DNA of 64,000 nucleotides. Source: CAVOXO01 sp963700425. GTDB taxonomy: Bacteria > Actinomycetota > Acidimicrobiia > Acidimicrobiales > Microtrichaceae. The translations under genes were made by a program, and so were the position numbers. The notes beneath the pieces were generated by a model, which had not been told where the DNA came from, searched no databases, and saw only the letters and a list, made by a program, of their open reading frames with translations. How positions within the stretch are numbered: the stretch's first letter is position 1; each line of letters starts with the position of its first letter. Below are positions 46,134 to 54,590 of this stretch, piece after piece. Location of the stretch: assembly GCA_963700425.1 (NCBI GenBank), contig CAVOXO010000002.1:372001-436000 (forward strand). The letters run 5' to 3'.

Positions 46134-47094
46134 ACGAACGGGCGACCATCAGGACCTCCTCGACGAAGTGCGGGCGGCTCTCCACGGTCTCGGGATCGAC
46201 GCGGAGACCGACGGAAACTCCCTGGTCGTCGACGGAGCGCCGTTCGAACCACGGATCGAGGAGCGCGCACACCCGACGCCGGCGGTGCTGGCCCAACTCG
46301 TGGAACGCCGACCCGTCCGACTCCCCGCACTGGTCGTGGCGGATCGGATCAGCGATGCCGGGCGGTCGGTGCTGCGGGACGCCGGATGGGGATGGCTCGA
46401 CCGGCGCGGCCACCTCCGGGTGTGGACCCGGGGTCTTCGCGTCGAGACCGACTTCGAGGGAGAAGGCGGCGGCCGCGAACGCAGCGGCAATCCGTGGACG
46501 ACCGTCGGGATGGAGATCGCACTCGCCGCGTTGTGCGATCCGACCGAACCGGTGACCGCCCGTCGGATCGCGGCCGTCATCGGACGCAGCGTCGGCGCCA
46601 CCCACGAACTGATCGCACGATTCACCGACATCGGGCTGATCGGCCAACGGACGCACCTCGCACTCCTTCCGGAGCTCTTCTGGGAGACCGCGGCGAACTG
46701 GCCCGACGACGGATGGATCGCTCTGCCACTCGATATCGAGGAGCTTGCCTCAACGCTCGACACCGACGAGCTGATCCGGGTCGACGAGCGGGCCGCGACG
46801 CTCGCCGGGGCGAGGATTCCCGCCGCCGGGGACCTCCCGGCGCGGTGCTATGCCCCCTCGACCCGAATCCTGCGACGGGCCCGCTCGCTCGCCGATCGCG
46901 ACCTTCCCACCCGATCGTGGATTCGAGCGGCTCCGGTCCAGTGGATTCCGGAGATGGACACCCATCCTCCCGACGCGGCGCATCCCTGGAGAATCGCCCA
47001 TCCGATCGTGAGCGCGTTGCGGCTGGCCTCGGACCCCGCGCGCGGTCGGGAGATCGTGGATGCCTGGGGCATCGTGCCGGGCTCGGACGAATGA
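46120..47094 (+). CDS. AbiEi-like winged-helix antitoxin/regulator
   Basis: 324 residues from GTG 46120 (GTG 46126 is also possible and may be leaderless). The N-terminal part contains VADRISDAGRSVLRDAGWGW then LDRRGHLRVW, a pattern seen in AbiEi-like antitoxins. The middle has a helix-turn-helix, VTARRIAAVIGRSVGATHEL, followed by IARFTDIGLIGQ. It overlaps the nucleotidyltransferase gene by 4 bases (ATGA), the usual antitoxin-first order of type IV AbiE systems. In those systems this protein represses the operon and counteracts the toxin. The assignment is by motif pattern and context; overall similarity is modest. Confidence 0.62.
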   Translation: MFVTARTGDHQDLLDEVRAALHGLGIDAETDGNSLVVDGAPFEPRIEERAHPTPAVLAQLVERRPVRLPALVVADRISDAGRSVLRDAGWGWLDRRGHLRVWTRGLRVETDFEGEGGGRERSGNPWTTVGMEIALAALCDPTEPVTARRIAAVIGRSVGATHELIARFTDIGLIGQRTHLALLPELFWETAANWPDDGWIALPLDIEELASTLDTDELIRVDERAATLAGARIPAAGDLPARCYAPSTRILRRARSLADRDLPTRSWIRAAPVQWIPEMDTHPPDAAHPWRIAHPIVSALRLASDPARGREIVDAWGIVPGSDE

Positions 47095-47846
47095 CCGTCC
47101 TGCTGTCGGGCCGCCGCGGCGGGACCACCCACCGTGAGGTCGACCTGTTGGCGTCGCTTCCACCCGAGTTCCGGCTGATCGGCGGTCTGGCGGTGATGGT
47201 CCGGGTCGGCACCCCACATCGCGCCACGGTGGATCTCGACACCGTGGCCCGGGATCTCGACAGCCACCACGACGCCTTGGCGCGACTGTCACTCACGGCC
47301 AGTGGAGGCGGTCAGTACAGGTTCAACGGGAATCTCGATCTCGACGTGATCGATGTGGCACCCATACCTGCCGCCGACCTGGCCGAGGAACTGGCAGCGA
47401 CCGGCGAGCCGTTGTCGGATCTGGAACTGAACGCGGTGGCGCACACCTGGGCGCACGACACCGCCACACCGCTCGACATCACCGCGGTCGACGACAGCAC
47501 CGGCGACGTGCTTGCCGTCGCCGAGAACCGCCTCGTCGCCACGACGTCGGGAATCGTCGCGATGAAGGCGTCGACCGTTCCGCTCCGGGCTTCATCGCGA
47601 GCCGAGAAGCGCGCCTCGGATCTCTACGACCTCGGTCGCCTACTGCTGGCCGGGCGGATGATCCGCGCCAACCTCGTCGCCATGCCTCCGATCATGCGTG
47701 AGCCGGTCATCGCCCGGCTGGCCGCCTGGTTCGTCGACGACGCGGGACGGGACCGGACCTATCGCGACGTTCGGAGATTCGATGAGCCGCGCCTGGATCT
47801 CGATGCGGTCTCCGACGCAGTGGAGGATCTGATCGCCGCGGTGTGA
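47091..47846 (+). CDS. AbiEii-like nucleotidyltransferase toxin
   Basis: 251 residues. The N-terminus has FRLIGGLAVMVRVGTPHRAT followed by VDLDTVARD, i.e. GG-x-A...R-x-T-x-D-x-D, the nucleotidyltransferase core of AbiEii/MenA-type toxins, with the two catalytic Asp in VDLD. Later TTSGIVAMKASTVPLRAS and EKRASDLYDLGRLL match the Lys and KxxDLxDL-type segments conserved in this group. Such toxins transfer nucleotides to tRNA 3' ends or other targets and provide phage abortive infection. It overlaps the antitoxin-like gene by 4 bases. Confidence 0.75.
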   Translation: MTVLLSGRRGGTTHREVDLLASLPPEFRLIGGLAVMVRVGTPHRATVDLDTVARDLDSHHDALARLSLTASGGGQYRFNGNLDLDVIDVAPIPAADLAEELAATGEPLSDLELNAVAHTWAHDTATPLDITAVDDSTGDVLAVAENRLVATTSGIVAMKASTVPLRASSRAEKRASDLYDLGRLLLAGRMIRANLVAMPPIMREPVIARLAAWFVDDAGRDRTYRDVRRFDEPRLDLDAVSDAVEDLIAAV

Positions 47847-47898
47847 CCCGCGGCCCGTCGGCGGGCGATGGGGCCCCGTCAAGGGCGCTGGCCGGCGC

Positions 47899-48582
47899 TC
47901 AGCCGACGCCGATCTCGTCCAGTGCCTCGGCGGCGTCGGCCACCATCCCGACGTAGAAGGTTCCGAACTCCCCATAGAGCGTCGATGCGGTGTCGAATCT
48001 CATGGTGTACACGACGTCCTTGATGTCGTCGGGGTGCTGGCAGAAAAGGGTCACGCCCCATTCGTAGTCGTCGAGCCCGGTCGACCCCGAGACCACCTGG
48101 GTGACCCTGCCGGCGAAGGTCCGTCCCGACTTCCCGTGTTCCGCCATCAGCTCCTTGCGACGGTCGAAGTCCAGGGCGAACCAGTTGTTCTGCTCCCCCC
48201 GTCGCTTCGACATCGGATAGAAGCAGAACGCGGGCTTGCCCTCGGGAGGCAGCTGGGGAAAGAGCCGGGCCTGCACCATCTCCTCGGGAAGGCCCCCCGC
48301 GTACTCCGATGTCTCGGTCAGCGACTGGTAGCTGTCGACCAGGTCGAATCCGGCCGCAGCGAACGCGGTCTGGAAGCGCCGTGACACCCACTGGTCGCCG
48401 CAGACCACCATGGTCGCCAGATCACACTTGTGTCCCAGCATGGCGGCGCAGACCACCTGTGAGCCTTCCGACCGGGCCGACTCGACCGCGGCCAGAGCTG
48501 CGTCCCGATCCGCCAGCGGCCCCGGCTTCCAGAAGAGGTGCGAAATGGCCTGACCGACGTTGGGCACCGAGGGGGTGATCAT
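47899..48582 (-). CDS. hemQ: Coproheme decarboxylase HemQ (chlorite dismutase family)
   Basis: Last step of the coproporphyrin heme pathway: decarboxylates coproheme to heme b using peroxide. 227 residues. The catalytic Tyr region is FYPMSKRRGEQNNWF and the heme-ligand His is in ELMAEHGKSGRTFAGRVTQV, followed by GLDDYEWGVTLF. The Arg of true chlorite dismutases before the distal pocket is not evident, supporting HemQ. ATG 48582 is used; no strong ribosome site is seen. It completes the hemE-cpfC-cgoX set about 26 kb away. Its neighbours have no heme link. Confidence 0.9.
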   Translation of the reverse strand: MITPSVPNVGQAISHLFWKPGPLADRDAALAAVESARSEGSQVVCAAMLGHKCDLATMVVCGDQWVSRRFQTAFAAAGFDLVDSYQSLTETSEYAGGLPEEMVQARLFPQLPPEGKPAFCFYPMSKRRGEQNNWFALDFDRRKELMAEHGKSGRTFAGRVTQVVSGSTGLDDYEWGVTLFCQHPDDIKDVVYTMRFDTASTLYGEFGTFYVGMVADAAEALDEIGVG

Positions 48583-48643
48583 GGAGGCGAGACTACGCCG
48601 GTCCCCCGATTCGTCAGAACGCGGCCACTCGACCATTCGCCGC

Positions 48644-49666
48644 TCAGTGCTCGATCGACGTGATCCCCATCAGCGCGGCGGCGTTCTCGAACAGGACAGC
48701 TCGTCGCAGGTCGGTGGAGCCCTCCGTGGCGATGAGGACTCGGGCCAGGGTGAGGGCCTGGTGGTAGAACGGCCAGTCCGTTCCGTACAACACCCGATCG
48801 GGCGGAACCGTCTCGAGGACGTGCCGGAGCGAAGGGAGGCCGAGGCACGACAGCTCGAAGTAGGTGTTGGGGTAACGCTCGGCGAAACGAACTGCCTCAT
48901 CGAACTGCAGTGCTCCGGAGTGACCGAGGATGAACGTGGTTTCGGGGTTCTCCGCGATGGTGCTCTCATACCGGTGGACCTGACAGCGCTCGCGGGCGGC
49001 CTTGGGTTCGATACCGACCGGTCCGCAGTGGAACAGCACGGGAAGACCCGCTGCTGCACACCGGCCGCACAGGTGGACGCATCGGGGCGAATCGGGTGAG
49101 AAGAACTGCCCGTTGGGATGGAGCTTGATTCCCGCGGCACCCTGCTGCTTCTGGCGGCGCAGCGCGTCGTCGAGGTTCTTCTGCCGGGGATGAACCGATC
49201 CGAATCCCACGAGCCGCTCGTAGTCCGCGACGGCATCGAGCGTGGCCTCGGCATTCGATGACCCGACCGGCAGGTCGAAGGGCAGAACGATCGACGTGGC
49301 GATCCCCAGATCGTCCATGTCGCGCAGCAGGTTGGGAGCGGTGTGGGTGGTCCTCATCCCCCACGACGTGAGGCCCAGCAGCGAGAGGTCGACTTTCATC
49401 CTCCACATCGATTCGGCGTCGAGGTTCTCGTTGGAATAGACGTCGAGATCGATCGGGAGCGAGATCGGCAGGTAGTACGCGGTACGCGGGGTCTCGGCGT
49501 GGAGATCGACCTGGAGCGACCGGAACCACCCCATGGCCAGGTGGGTGTGGGAGTCGATGATCGGACCGACCGTGTCGTCGACGAGTCGCAGACGGGTGCC
49601 CCCGACGACGTCGAAGTACGGAAGCCGGGCGAGGTCGGGCAGCGAGTCGAACGAGGTCGGCAGCAT
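48644..49666 (-). CDS. Amidohydrolase-2 family (metal-dependent TIM-barrel) protein
   Basis: 340 residues. Metal-binding and catalytic motifs are IIDSHTHLAMGW near residue 38, GIKLHPNGQFF, LFHCGP, FILGHSGAL and VLYGTDWPFY. This set is typical of amidohydrolase-2 enzymes that hydrolyse or decarboxylate aromatic or lactone compounds (ACMSD-like, dihydrocoumarin hydrolases). Substrate unknown. It lies 62 bases upstream of hemQ on the same strand and is divergent from the LLM oxidoreductase. Confidence 0.83.
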   Translation of the reverse strand: MLPTSFDSLPDLARLPYFDVVGGTRLRLVDDTVGPIIDSHTHLAMGWFRSLQVDLHAETPRTAYYLPISLPIDLDVYSNENLDAESMWRMKVDLSLLGLTSWGMRTTHTAPNLLRDMDDLGIATSIVLPFDLPVGSSNAEATLDAVADYERLVGFGSVHPRQKNLDDALRRQKQQGAAGIKLHPNGQFFSPDSPRCVHLCGRCAAAGLPVLFHCGPVGIEPKAARERCQVHRYESTIAENPETTFILGHSGALQFDEAVRFAERYPNTYFELSCLGLPSLRHVLETVPPDRVLYGTDWPFYHQALTLARVLIATEGSTDLRRAVLFENAAALMGITSIEH

Positions 49667-49811
49667 CGAGGCCCAGACTACGGAACTGCGGATGGTCCCG
49701 CCGCCTCGGGCCGTATCCCCGCGCCCGGGCCCTGCCCCTGGTGAGAAGGCCCCTGCTGAGCGGTATCGAGATCTGGCGACCGCTCCGGCGACGGTGCGTA
49801 GTGTCCGGGGG

Positions 49812-50751
49812 ATGGGTCATCCTCGCCGCCTCCGCTTCGCCTTGGAACTCCACGGACCGCTCGACGGTCTGTCGTGGGTCGACTCGTTCAAGGAGGCCGA
49901 GTCGTTGGGGTACTCCACGGTGTTCGTTCCGGACCATTTCGACGAGGGCCCCGGCCCGCTCGCGGCGATGGCTGCGGCCGCGGCGGTGACGACGACGATC
50001 AACGTGGGGGCACTGGTCCTCGACTGCGACTTCCGCCATCCCGCCGTGCTGGCCCGCGAGCTGTCGACCATCGACCAGATCTCGGAAGGTCGGCTCGAGG
50101 TCGGCCTCGGGCGCGGGATGGAAGAACGGGGATTACCGGACCTCCGGAATCACCATGGACCGGCCGGGCGTGAGAGTCGACCGGCTCATCGAACACACCG
50201 CGGTCCTCAAGGGCCTGTGGGCGGACGGCCCCTTCGACTTCGACGGTGACCACTACGTCATCTCGGGGCTCGACGGGTCGCCGCAACCGTTCACCCGCGG
50301 CGGCCCCCCGATCCTCATCGGTGGAGGGGCGACGCGGGTGCTCACCTTCGCAGGTGCGGCCGCCGACATCGTCGGCGTCAATGCGTCGATCCATTCGGGA
50401 GAGATCGACACCGACGCGGCCCGTGACGGCCTGGCGAGCCGGATCGACGAGAAGGTGTCATGGGTTCGGAACGGAGCGGGAGATCGATTCGAGTCGATCG
50501 AGCTCAATGCCTGGTTGGCACTCGCCGAGGTGACCGACGATGCGGCGGCCGTCGCCGAGCTGATCGCACCTGCCTTCGGCGCCGAGCCTCATGAGGTGTT
50601 GTCCTCCCCCCTGGCGCTCATCGGTTCACCGGGGGACATCGAGGAGAGGTTGGCCGAGCGGCGGGAGCGTTGGGGCTACAGCTACCACGTGATACCCGGC
50701 GACAAGGCCCGCGATTTCGCGCCCGTCGTCTCCGATCTCACAGGCACCTGA
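49812..50751 (+). CDS. LLM class flavin/F420-dependent oxidoreductase (one frameshift)
   Basis: About 312 residues when repaired. A luciferase-like TIM barrel: RFALELHGPLDGLSWVDSFK, ESLGYSTVFVPDHFDEGPGP, LARELSTIDQISEGRLEVGL, then in another frame DYRTSGITMDRPGVRVDRLI and GGPPILIGGGATRVL. The break lies near 50118 (ggga before tgg), where one base must be removed to read GRGWKNGDYRTSG. Actinobacterial members generally use F420, which fits the DRP...RVDRL segment typical of the F420 group, but flavin use is possible. Substrate unknown. Confidence 0.83.
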
Positions 50752-50851
50752 CTCAGCCGGCAGCGGCGGAGAGCGACGCTGCGCCGACCCGACCGTTGGG
50801 CGCGGGGATGGAGTCGATGCGCGCCGGGTGCCGGTCCTTTCCGAACCGTCG

Positions 50852-50899
50852 TTGACGCCGTGCGATTGCTGTGTAATCTTTATTACATACCTACACAGC
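50852..50899 (+). promoter_or_regulatory. Promoter with nested inverted repeats before the Arg/Gly-rich gene
   Basis: TTGACG (50852-50857), 16 bases, then TAATCT (50874-50879) form a good promoter. Overlapping its -10 are TGTAAT/ATTACA (50872-50877, 50882-50887) within an outer perfect repeat GCTGTGTA/TACACAGC (50868-50875, 50892-50899). The nested symmetry is typical of a repressor operator. Confidence 0.5.
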
Positions 50900-50920
50900 A
50901 AGACTCACATGGAGACTCAC

Positions 50921-51547
50921 ATGCACACCCAACGAAACATCAGACGCGTCGTCGACGGCGGCCCCCGTGGTCGCGGCGGCCCTCGTCGCGGCGGACGCGG
51001 ACCCGGAGGACGAAGAGGCCGCGTCGCCGATCCACCCGCGACGACCGGTGACGAGGTTGCCGCGTGGTTCGCAGGACAACTCCCCGATGACTGGTTCGTG
51101 GCTCCCCCGGCGGTGCTCATCGACCGGGACGAGATCGTCGTGACCGGGGCGCTGGCCGTTCCCAAGGTCGACGGCGATGCCGAGGTCGCCACCGCGACCG
51201 ACGCGCGTATCGAGGCGTTCCGGGAGGACACCCGGCCCCAGCGAATGGCCATCGCGGAGCGGGCGCAGGCCCGCTTCGAACGGCACGTGACCTGGGCGGC
51301 GTCCTGCGGGGAGAGCGCTCAGACCTTCACCCACGCCTCGGTACCCGTCATGACGCGGCTCGTCATGGACGAGCGGGCCGTACTCGACACGCTCATCTCC
51401 GCCGGCGTCGCCCGATCACGAAGCGAAGCCCTCGCCTGGTGCGTCAGGCTCGTCGGCCGCAACGAGTCGGAATGGATCGACAAGATCCGCGAAGCGATGC
51501 GAGCCGTCGAGGACCTCCGCAGCGAGGGGCCCGACTCGGCGTCCTGA
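50921..51547 (+). CDS. Arg/Gly-rich N-terminus protein with possible ribbon-helix-helix-like C-terminal domain
   Basis: 208 residues. After MHTQRNIRRVV comes GGPRGRGGPRRGGRGPGGRR, an RGG-like basic tract expected to bind nucleic acid or be disordered. The rest is acidic/neutral, with TGDEVAAWFAGQLPDDWFV and a C-terminal helical part ERAVLDTLISAGVARSRSEA then LAWCVRLVGRNESEWI, where ...AGVARSRSEALAW resembles a ribbon-helix-helix DNA-binding unit. ATG 50921 has GGAG 6 bases upstream; the in-frame ATG 50909 is weaker. I know it only as a conserved hypothetical actinobacterial type. The nested repeats upstream suggest autoregulation. Confidence 0.65.
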   Translation: MHTQRNIRRVVDGGPRGRGGPRRGGRGPGGRRGRVADPPATTGDEVAAWFAGQLPDDWFVAPPAVLIDRDEIVVTGALAVPKVDGDAEVATATDARIEAFREDTRPQRMAIAERAQARFERHVTWAASCGESAQTFTHASVPVMTRLVMDERAVLDTLISAGVARSRSEALAWCVRLVGRNESEWIDKIREAMRAVEDLRSEGPDSAS

Positions 51548-51556
51548 CCGACCGGG

Positions 51557-52006
51557 TCAGGTCCGTCGGGCCTCGCAGACCGCGGCGAGGTCGGCCATGT
51601 CCGCCTCGAAAGCCTTGCGGGCCTGACCCTTGAACAGGAACCCGAGGATCGACAACGCCTTCGCACCGAGGGAGACCGGTGTCCCCTCGAACACCAGGTT
51701 GACCTCGGTGTCCTCACCACGCTCGACGAAATCGTAGGTACTCCGATAACGGGTACCCCGCGATTCGGCGGTCACCACGTAACGGGTCGGTGGATCGAAC
51801 TCGGAGATCTCCATCTCCTCCGTGGCCTCCCGTCCCATCATGATGCGGGTCTCGCGCCACCGGGTGCCGAGACCCTGGCGAACCTCCGACAGGATGTCGA
51901 TCTTCGTGATGCCGTCGATGCGATCCGCCGCGGCCCCGATGTCGGAGAACACCCCGAAGACGTCGCTGACCGGCGCGTGGACGATGCGGTGTGCGGTGAT
52001 GTGCAT
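51557..52006 (-). CDS. SRPBCC/START-like lipid-binding family protein
   Basis: 149 residues of the polyketide cyclase/dehydrase (SRPBCC) fold. The N-terminus MHITAHRIVHAPVSDVFGVF, then SDIGAAADRIDGITKIDIL and a last helix KGQARKAFEADMADLAAV are typical. These proteins bind hydrophobic ligands in a deep pocket; some are cyclases or aromatases. Ligand unknown. Convergent with the Arg/Gly-rich gene (9-base gap) and divergent from nagA. Confidence 0.85.
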   Translation of the reverse strand: MHITAHRIVHAPVSDVFGVFSDIGAAADRIDGITKIDILSEVRQGLGTRWRETRIMMGREATEEMEISEFDPPTRYVVTAESRGTRYRSTYDFVERGEDTEVNLVFEGTPVSLGAKALSILGFLFKGQARKAFEADMADLAAVCEARRT

Positions 52007-52063
52007 GTTCCCCAGGTTCGCGCAGGTCTCGACTCGGTGTCGCGATTCGCGTCACCATGACGT

Positions 52064-53284
52064 GTGTCGACATCGACGTTTCCGGGCCACGGCGACATCA
52101 TCATCGAGGGGGGCCGCGTCATCAGCCCCGGAGGGCTCCGTCGGCGTGACGTCGCCGTCTCGGGTGGCCGGGTGGTCGATGACCTCCCTGACGACCGGCG
52201 GGCGGGTGCCCGCCGAATCGACGCGTCGGGATTGCTGGTGGGACCGGGCCTGATCGACCTGCAGGTGAACGGGGCGGACGGGGTCGACCTGACCTCGGAC
52301 CCCCGGAGCTGGGACCGGGTCGCCGCGGCCATGGCGCGCCATGCCACCACGACGTTCTGTCCGACGATCGTGACGGCGCCCGAGCCGGCGATCCTCGATG
52401 CCCTCGAGGTGCTGGACGCGGCGCGGCGCTCGGATCACCCGCTGTCGGCGATGCTGCTGGGCGCTCACGTCGAAGGACCGTTCATCTCCGCGTCACGAGC
52501 GGGTGCGCACGACCCCTCGGTTGTCCGCCCGATCGCCGCCGCCGAGGTCGGTGCCTGGTTGACCGCGGGAGGCGTCGCCATCGTGACCCTCGCGCCGGAG
52601 CTGACCGGGGCCACCGCCCTCACCGCCCGACTCGTGGACGCCGGCGTGATCGTGTCGATGGGCCACTCCGACGCCACGGAGGCCGACGCTCTCGCCGGGC
52701 TCGAAGCCGGAGCCCGGATGGTCACGCACCTCTTCAATGCGATGGCCCCGTTCCATCATCGCGACACCGGACTGGCCGGGGTCGCCCTCACCGACCCACG
52801 CCCCGTCGTGACGTTGATCGCAGACGGCGTCCACCTCGACCGTCGTGCCGTGGAACTGGCGTGGACGGCTCTGGGTGTCGGGCGACGATGTCTCGTCTCC
52901 GACGCCACTTCGGCAGCGGCCCTCGGAGCGCCCCCGACGCGGTCGGACACCGTCGGCGGCACCCTGGGCGGGATGTCGATCGAGGGGGACGGTCGGTCGG
53001 TCCGCACGCCCGGCGGGACCCTGGCGGGCTCGACCATGTTCCTGCTCGACGCCGTCCGCTGGCTGGTCGATTCGGGGATCGCGCCGCTGGAGGAGGCGTG
53101 GCAGGCGGCGAGTGCCACCCCCGCGGCACTGCTGGGGCTGGATGACCATGGGTGGCTGAAGGCCGGGGACCGCGCGAACATCGTCGTTCTCGACGACGGG
53201 TTGACACCGCTGGTCACCCTCCTCGACGGAGTCGACCTCAGCTCGTGGCGTCCATCGGTCGACGGTGACGGCCAACCCCTGTGA
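52064..53284 (+). CDS. nagA: N-acetylglucosamine-6-phosphate deacetylase
   Basis: Removes the acetyl group of GlcNAc-6-phosphate in amino-sugar use and cell-wall recycling. 406 residues. The metal site and active-site motifs are LIDLQVNGADGVDL, the Glu in AHVEGPFIS, His in SMGHSDATEADA and THLFNAMAPFHHRD, and LIADGVHLD; the catalytic Asp is in LVSDATSAAALG. GTG 52064 gives a suitable N-terminus. It is not beside nagB or a PTS gene, so it is probably expressed alone. Divergent from the SRPBCC gene. Confidence 0.9.
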   Translation: MSTSTFPGHGDIIIEGGRVISPGGLRRRDVAVSGGRVVDDLPDDRRAGARRIDASGLLVGPGLIDLQVNGADGVDLTSDPRSWDRVAAAMARHATTTFCPTIVTAPEPAILDALEVLDAARRSDHPLSAMLLGAHVEGPFISASRAGAHDPSVVRPIAAAEVGAWLTAGGVAIVTLAPELTGATALTARLVDAGVIVSMGHSDATEADALAGLEAGARMVTHLFNAMAPFHHRDTGLAGVALTDPRPVVTLIADGVHLDRRAVELAWTALGVGRRCLVSDATSAAALGAPPTRSDTVGGTLGGMSIEGDGRSVRTPGGTLAGSTMFLLDAVRWLVDSGIAPLEEAWQAASATPAALLGLDDHGWLKAGDRANIVVLDDGLTPLVTLLDGVDLSSWRPSVDGDGQPL

Positions 53285-53338
53285 GGGGATCGATCGAGAC
53301 CCTCGGCGAACAGGAACTCCGGCCACTACCGTCGGCCC

Positions 53339-54454
53339 ATGATCTCCGCAGGTGACGACTACCCGATCCACCAGGCCGCCGAACCGATCCGCAACGTGGC
53401 GTCGAGCGATCGGAACTTCTACGACCGGTACTACTTCAACCTCCACGGGTGCTCCGACGAGCTGTTCATGGTCATGGGGCTCGGCCAGTACCCGAACCTG
53501 GCCACCCAGGACGCGTTCGCCGTGGTCAGGAGGGGTCGCGAACATCGGGTCCTGCGTGCGTCGAGGGAGCTCGGTGATCGGATGGACACGTCGGTGGGTC
53601 CGTTCCGCGTCGAGATCATCGAACCGCTCCGCTCTCTGCGTCTCGTCGCCGAGGACAACGACCTCGGCCTGTCGTTCGATCTGACCTGGGAGGGTTCGAT
53701 AACGGCGTTCGAGGAGCCTCGCCAGTACATCCGGCGTCACGGTCGGGTCCTCTTCGATTCGATTCGTTTCGCCCAGACCGGTTTCTGGACGGGTTCGCTC
53801 ACCATCGACGGCGACGAGATCGCCGTGACGCCGGACCGGTGGTGGGGAACCCGGGACCGATCGTGGGGCATCCGTCCCGTGGGCGAGGCCGAACCGGCGG
53901 GCATCCGAGGAGACTCCACCCAGATGTCGGGGATGTGGAACTACGCCCCGATGCAGTTCGACGACCACTCGATCATCTACATCGTCAACGAGGAGGCCGA
54001 CGGATCGAGACCGCTCGAGGAGGGCGTCCGCATCTGGCGTGATCCCGATCGCGAGCCCGAGTGGTTGGGTCGCCCCGACCACGACCACACGTTGGAACCC
54101 GGAACCCGGTTCGTCACCTCCTCGGTGTTGTCGTTCCCCGAGGCGCCGGGTGGAGGATTCTCCGTCGACGTCACGCCCATGACCCACTGCTACTTCATGG
54201 TGGGCACCGGATACGGCATCGACGCCGACTGGCGCCATGGCATGTACCAGGGGCCGCTGGTCGTCCAGGGCCTCGAGCTCGACATGGTGGACGACGCGGA
54301 GCGGATGTTCGGGGGGGTCGACAACGCAGCACGGTTCGAGATCCGCGAAACCGGCCAGGTGGGATACGGGCTCCACGAGTACTTCTTCATCGACAGCTTT
54401 CCCCGCTACGGGTTGGAGGGCTGGGACCCCTACGTGGACCCCGCCGCGGGGTAG
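53339..54454 (+). CDS. Lipocalin-like (AttH/CrtC-type) protein of unknown function
   Basis: 371 residues, no signal peptide. Aromatic-rich beta-strand sequence, with RNFYDRYYFNLHGCSDELFM near the N-terminus, TPDRWWGTRDRSWGIRPVG in the middle (a RDxSWG-type motif typical of AttH/CrtC-like lipocalin domains) and SGMWNYAPMQFDDHSIIYI after it. Members include carotenoid 1,2-hydratase relatives and many proteins of steroid- or lipid-degrading actinomycetes with unknown function. Ends at 54454, converging with groEL. Confidence 0.7.
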   Translation: MISAGDDYPIHQAAEPIRNVASSDRNFYDRYYFNLHGCSDELFMVMGLGQYPNLATQDAFAVVRRGREHRVLRASRELGDRMDTSVGPFRVEIIEPLRSLRLVAEDNDLGLSFDLTWEGSITAFEEPRQYIRRHGRVLFDSIRFAQTGFWTGSLTIDGDEIAVTPDRWWGTRDRSWGIRPVGEAEPAGIRGDSTQMSGMWNYAPMQFDDHSIIYIVNEEADGSRPLEEGVRIWRDPDREPEWLGRPDHDHTLEPGTRFVTSSVLSFPEAPGGGFSVDVTPMTHCYFMVGTGYGIDADWRHGMYQGPLVVQGLELDMVDDAERMFGGVDNAARFEIRETGQVGYGLHEYFFIDSFPRYGLEGWDPYVDPAAG

Positions 54455-54541
54455 GCCCATCCTCCGACCGCGCCGTCGCGGCCCCGAGGCCATGCCGGCG
54501 CGGCGCTCACCGATGTCGTCGCACTTCCCCTGGTCCGGACG

Positions 54542-54575
54542 CGAAGAGAGGCGCCTCGAAAGGCGCCCCTCTTCG
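54542..54575 (-). terminator. Hairpin downstream of groEL
   Basis: The arms cgaagagaggcgcct and aggcgcccctcttcg pair with one mismatch around a cgaa loop, 16 bases beyond the groEL stop. No strong T-tract follows, as is common for high-GC terminators. It lies between convergent genes and may serve both. Confidence 0.65.
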
Positions 54576-54590
54576 ACGTCGAGCAGGTGC

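Noticed and set aside
44223..47846. A single open frame of 1207 codons spanning the lipoprotein, the AbiEi-like region and the AbiEii-like gene
   Set aside because: It joins the first part of the lipoprotein to the toxin gene through the wrong frame of the antitoxin; family similarity shows three separate genes.
47847..47898. GC-rich self-complementary stretch after the AbiEii-like gene as an attachment site
   Set aside because: No repeat of it was found at the left end of the pair; at most a weak hairpin.
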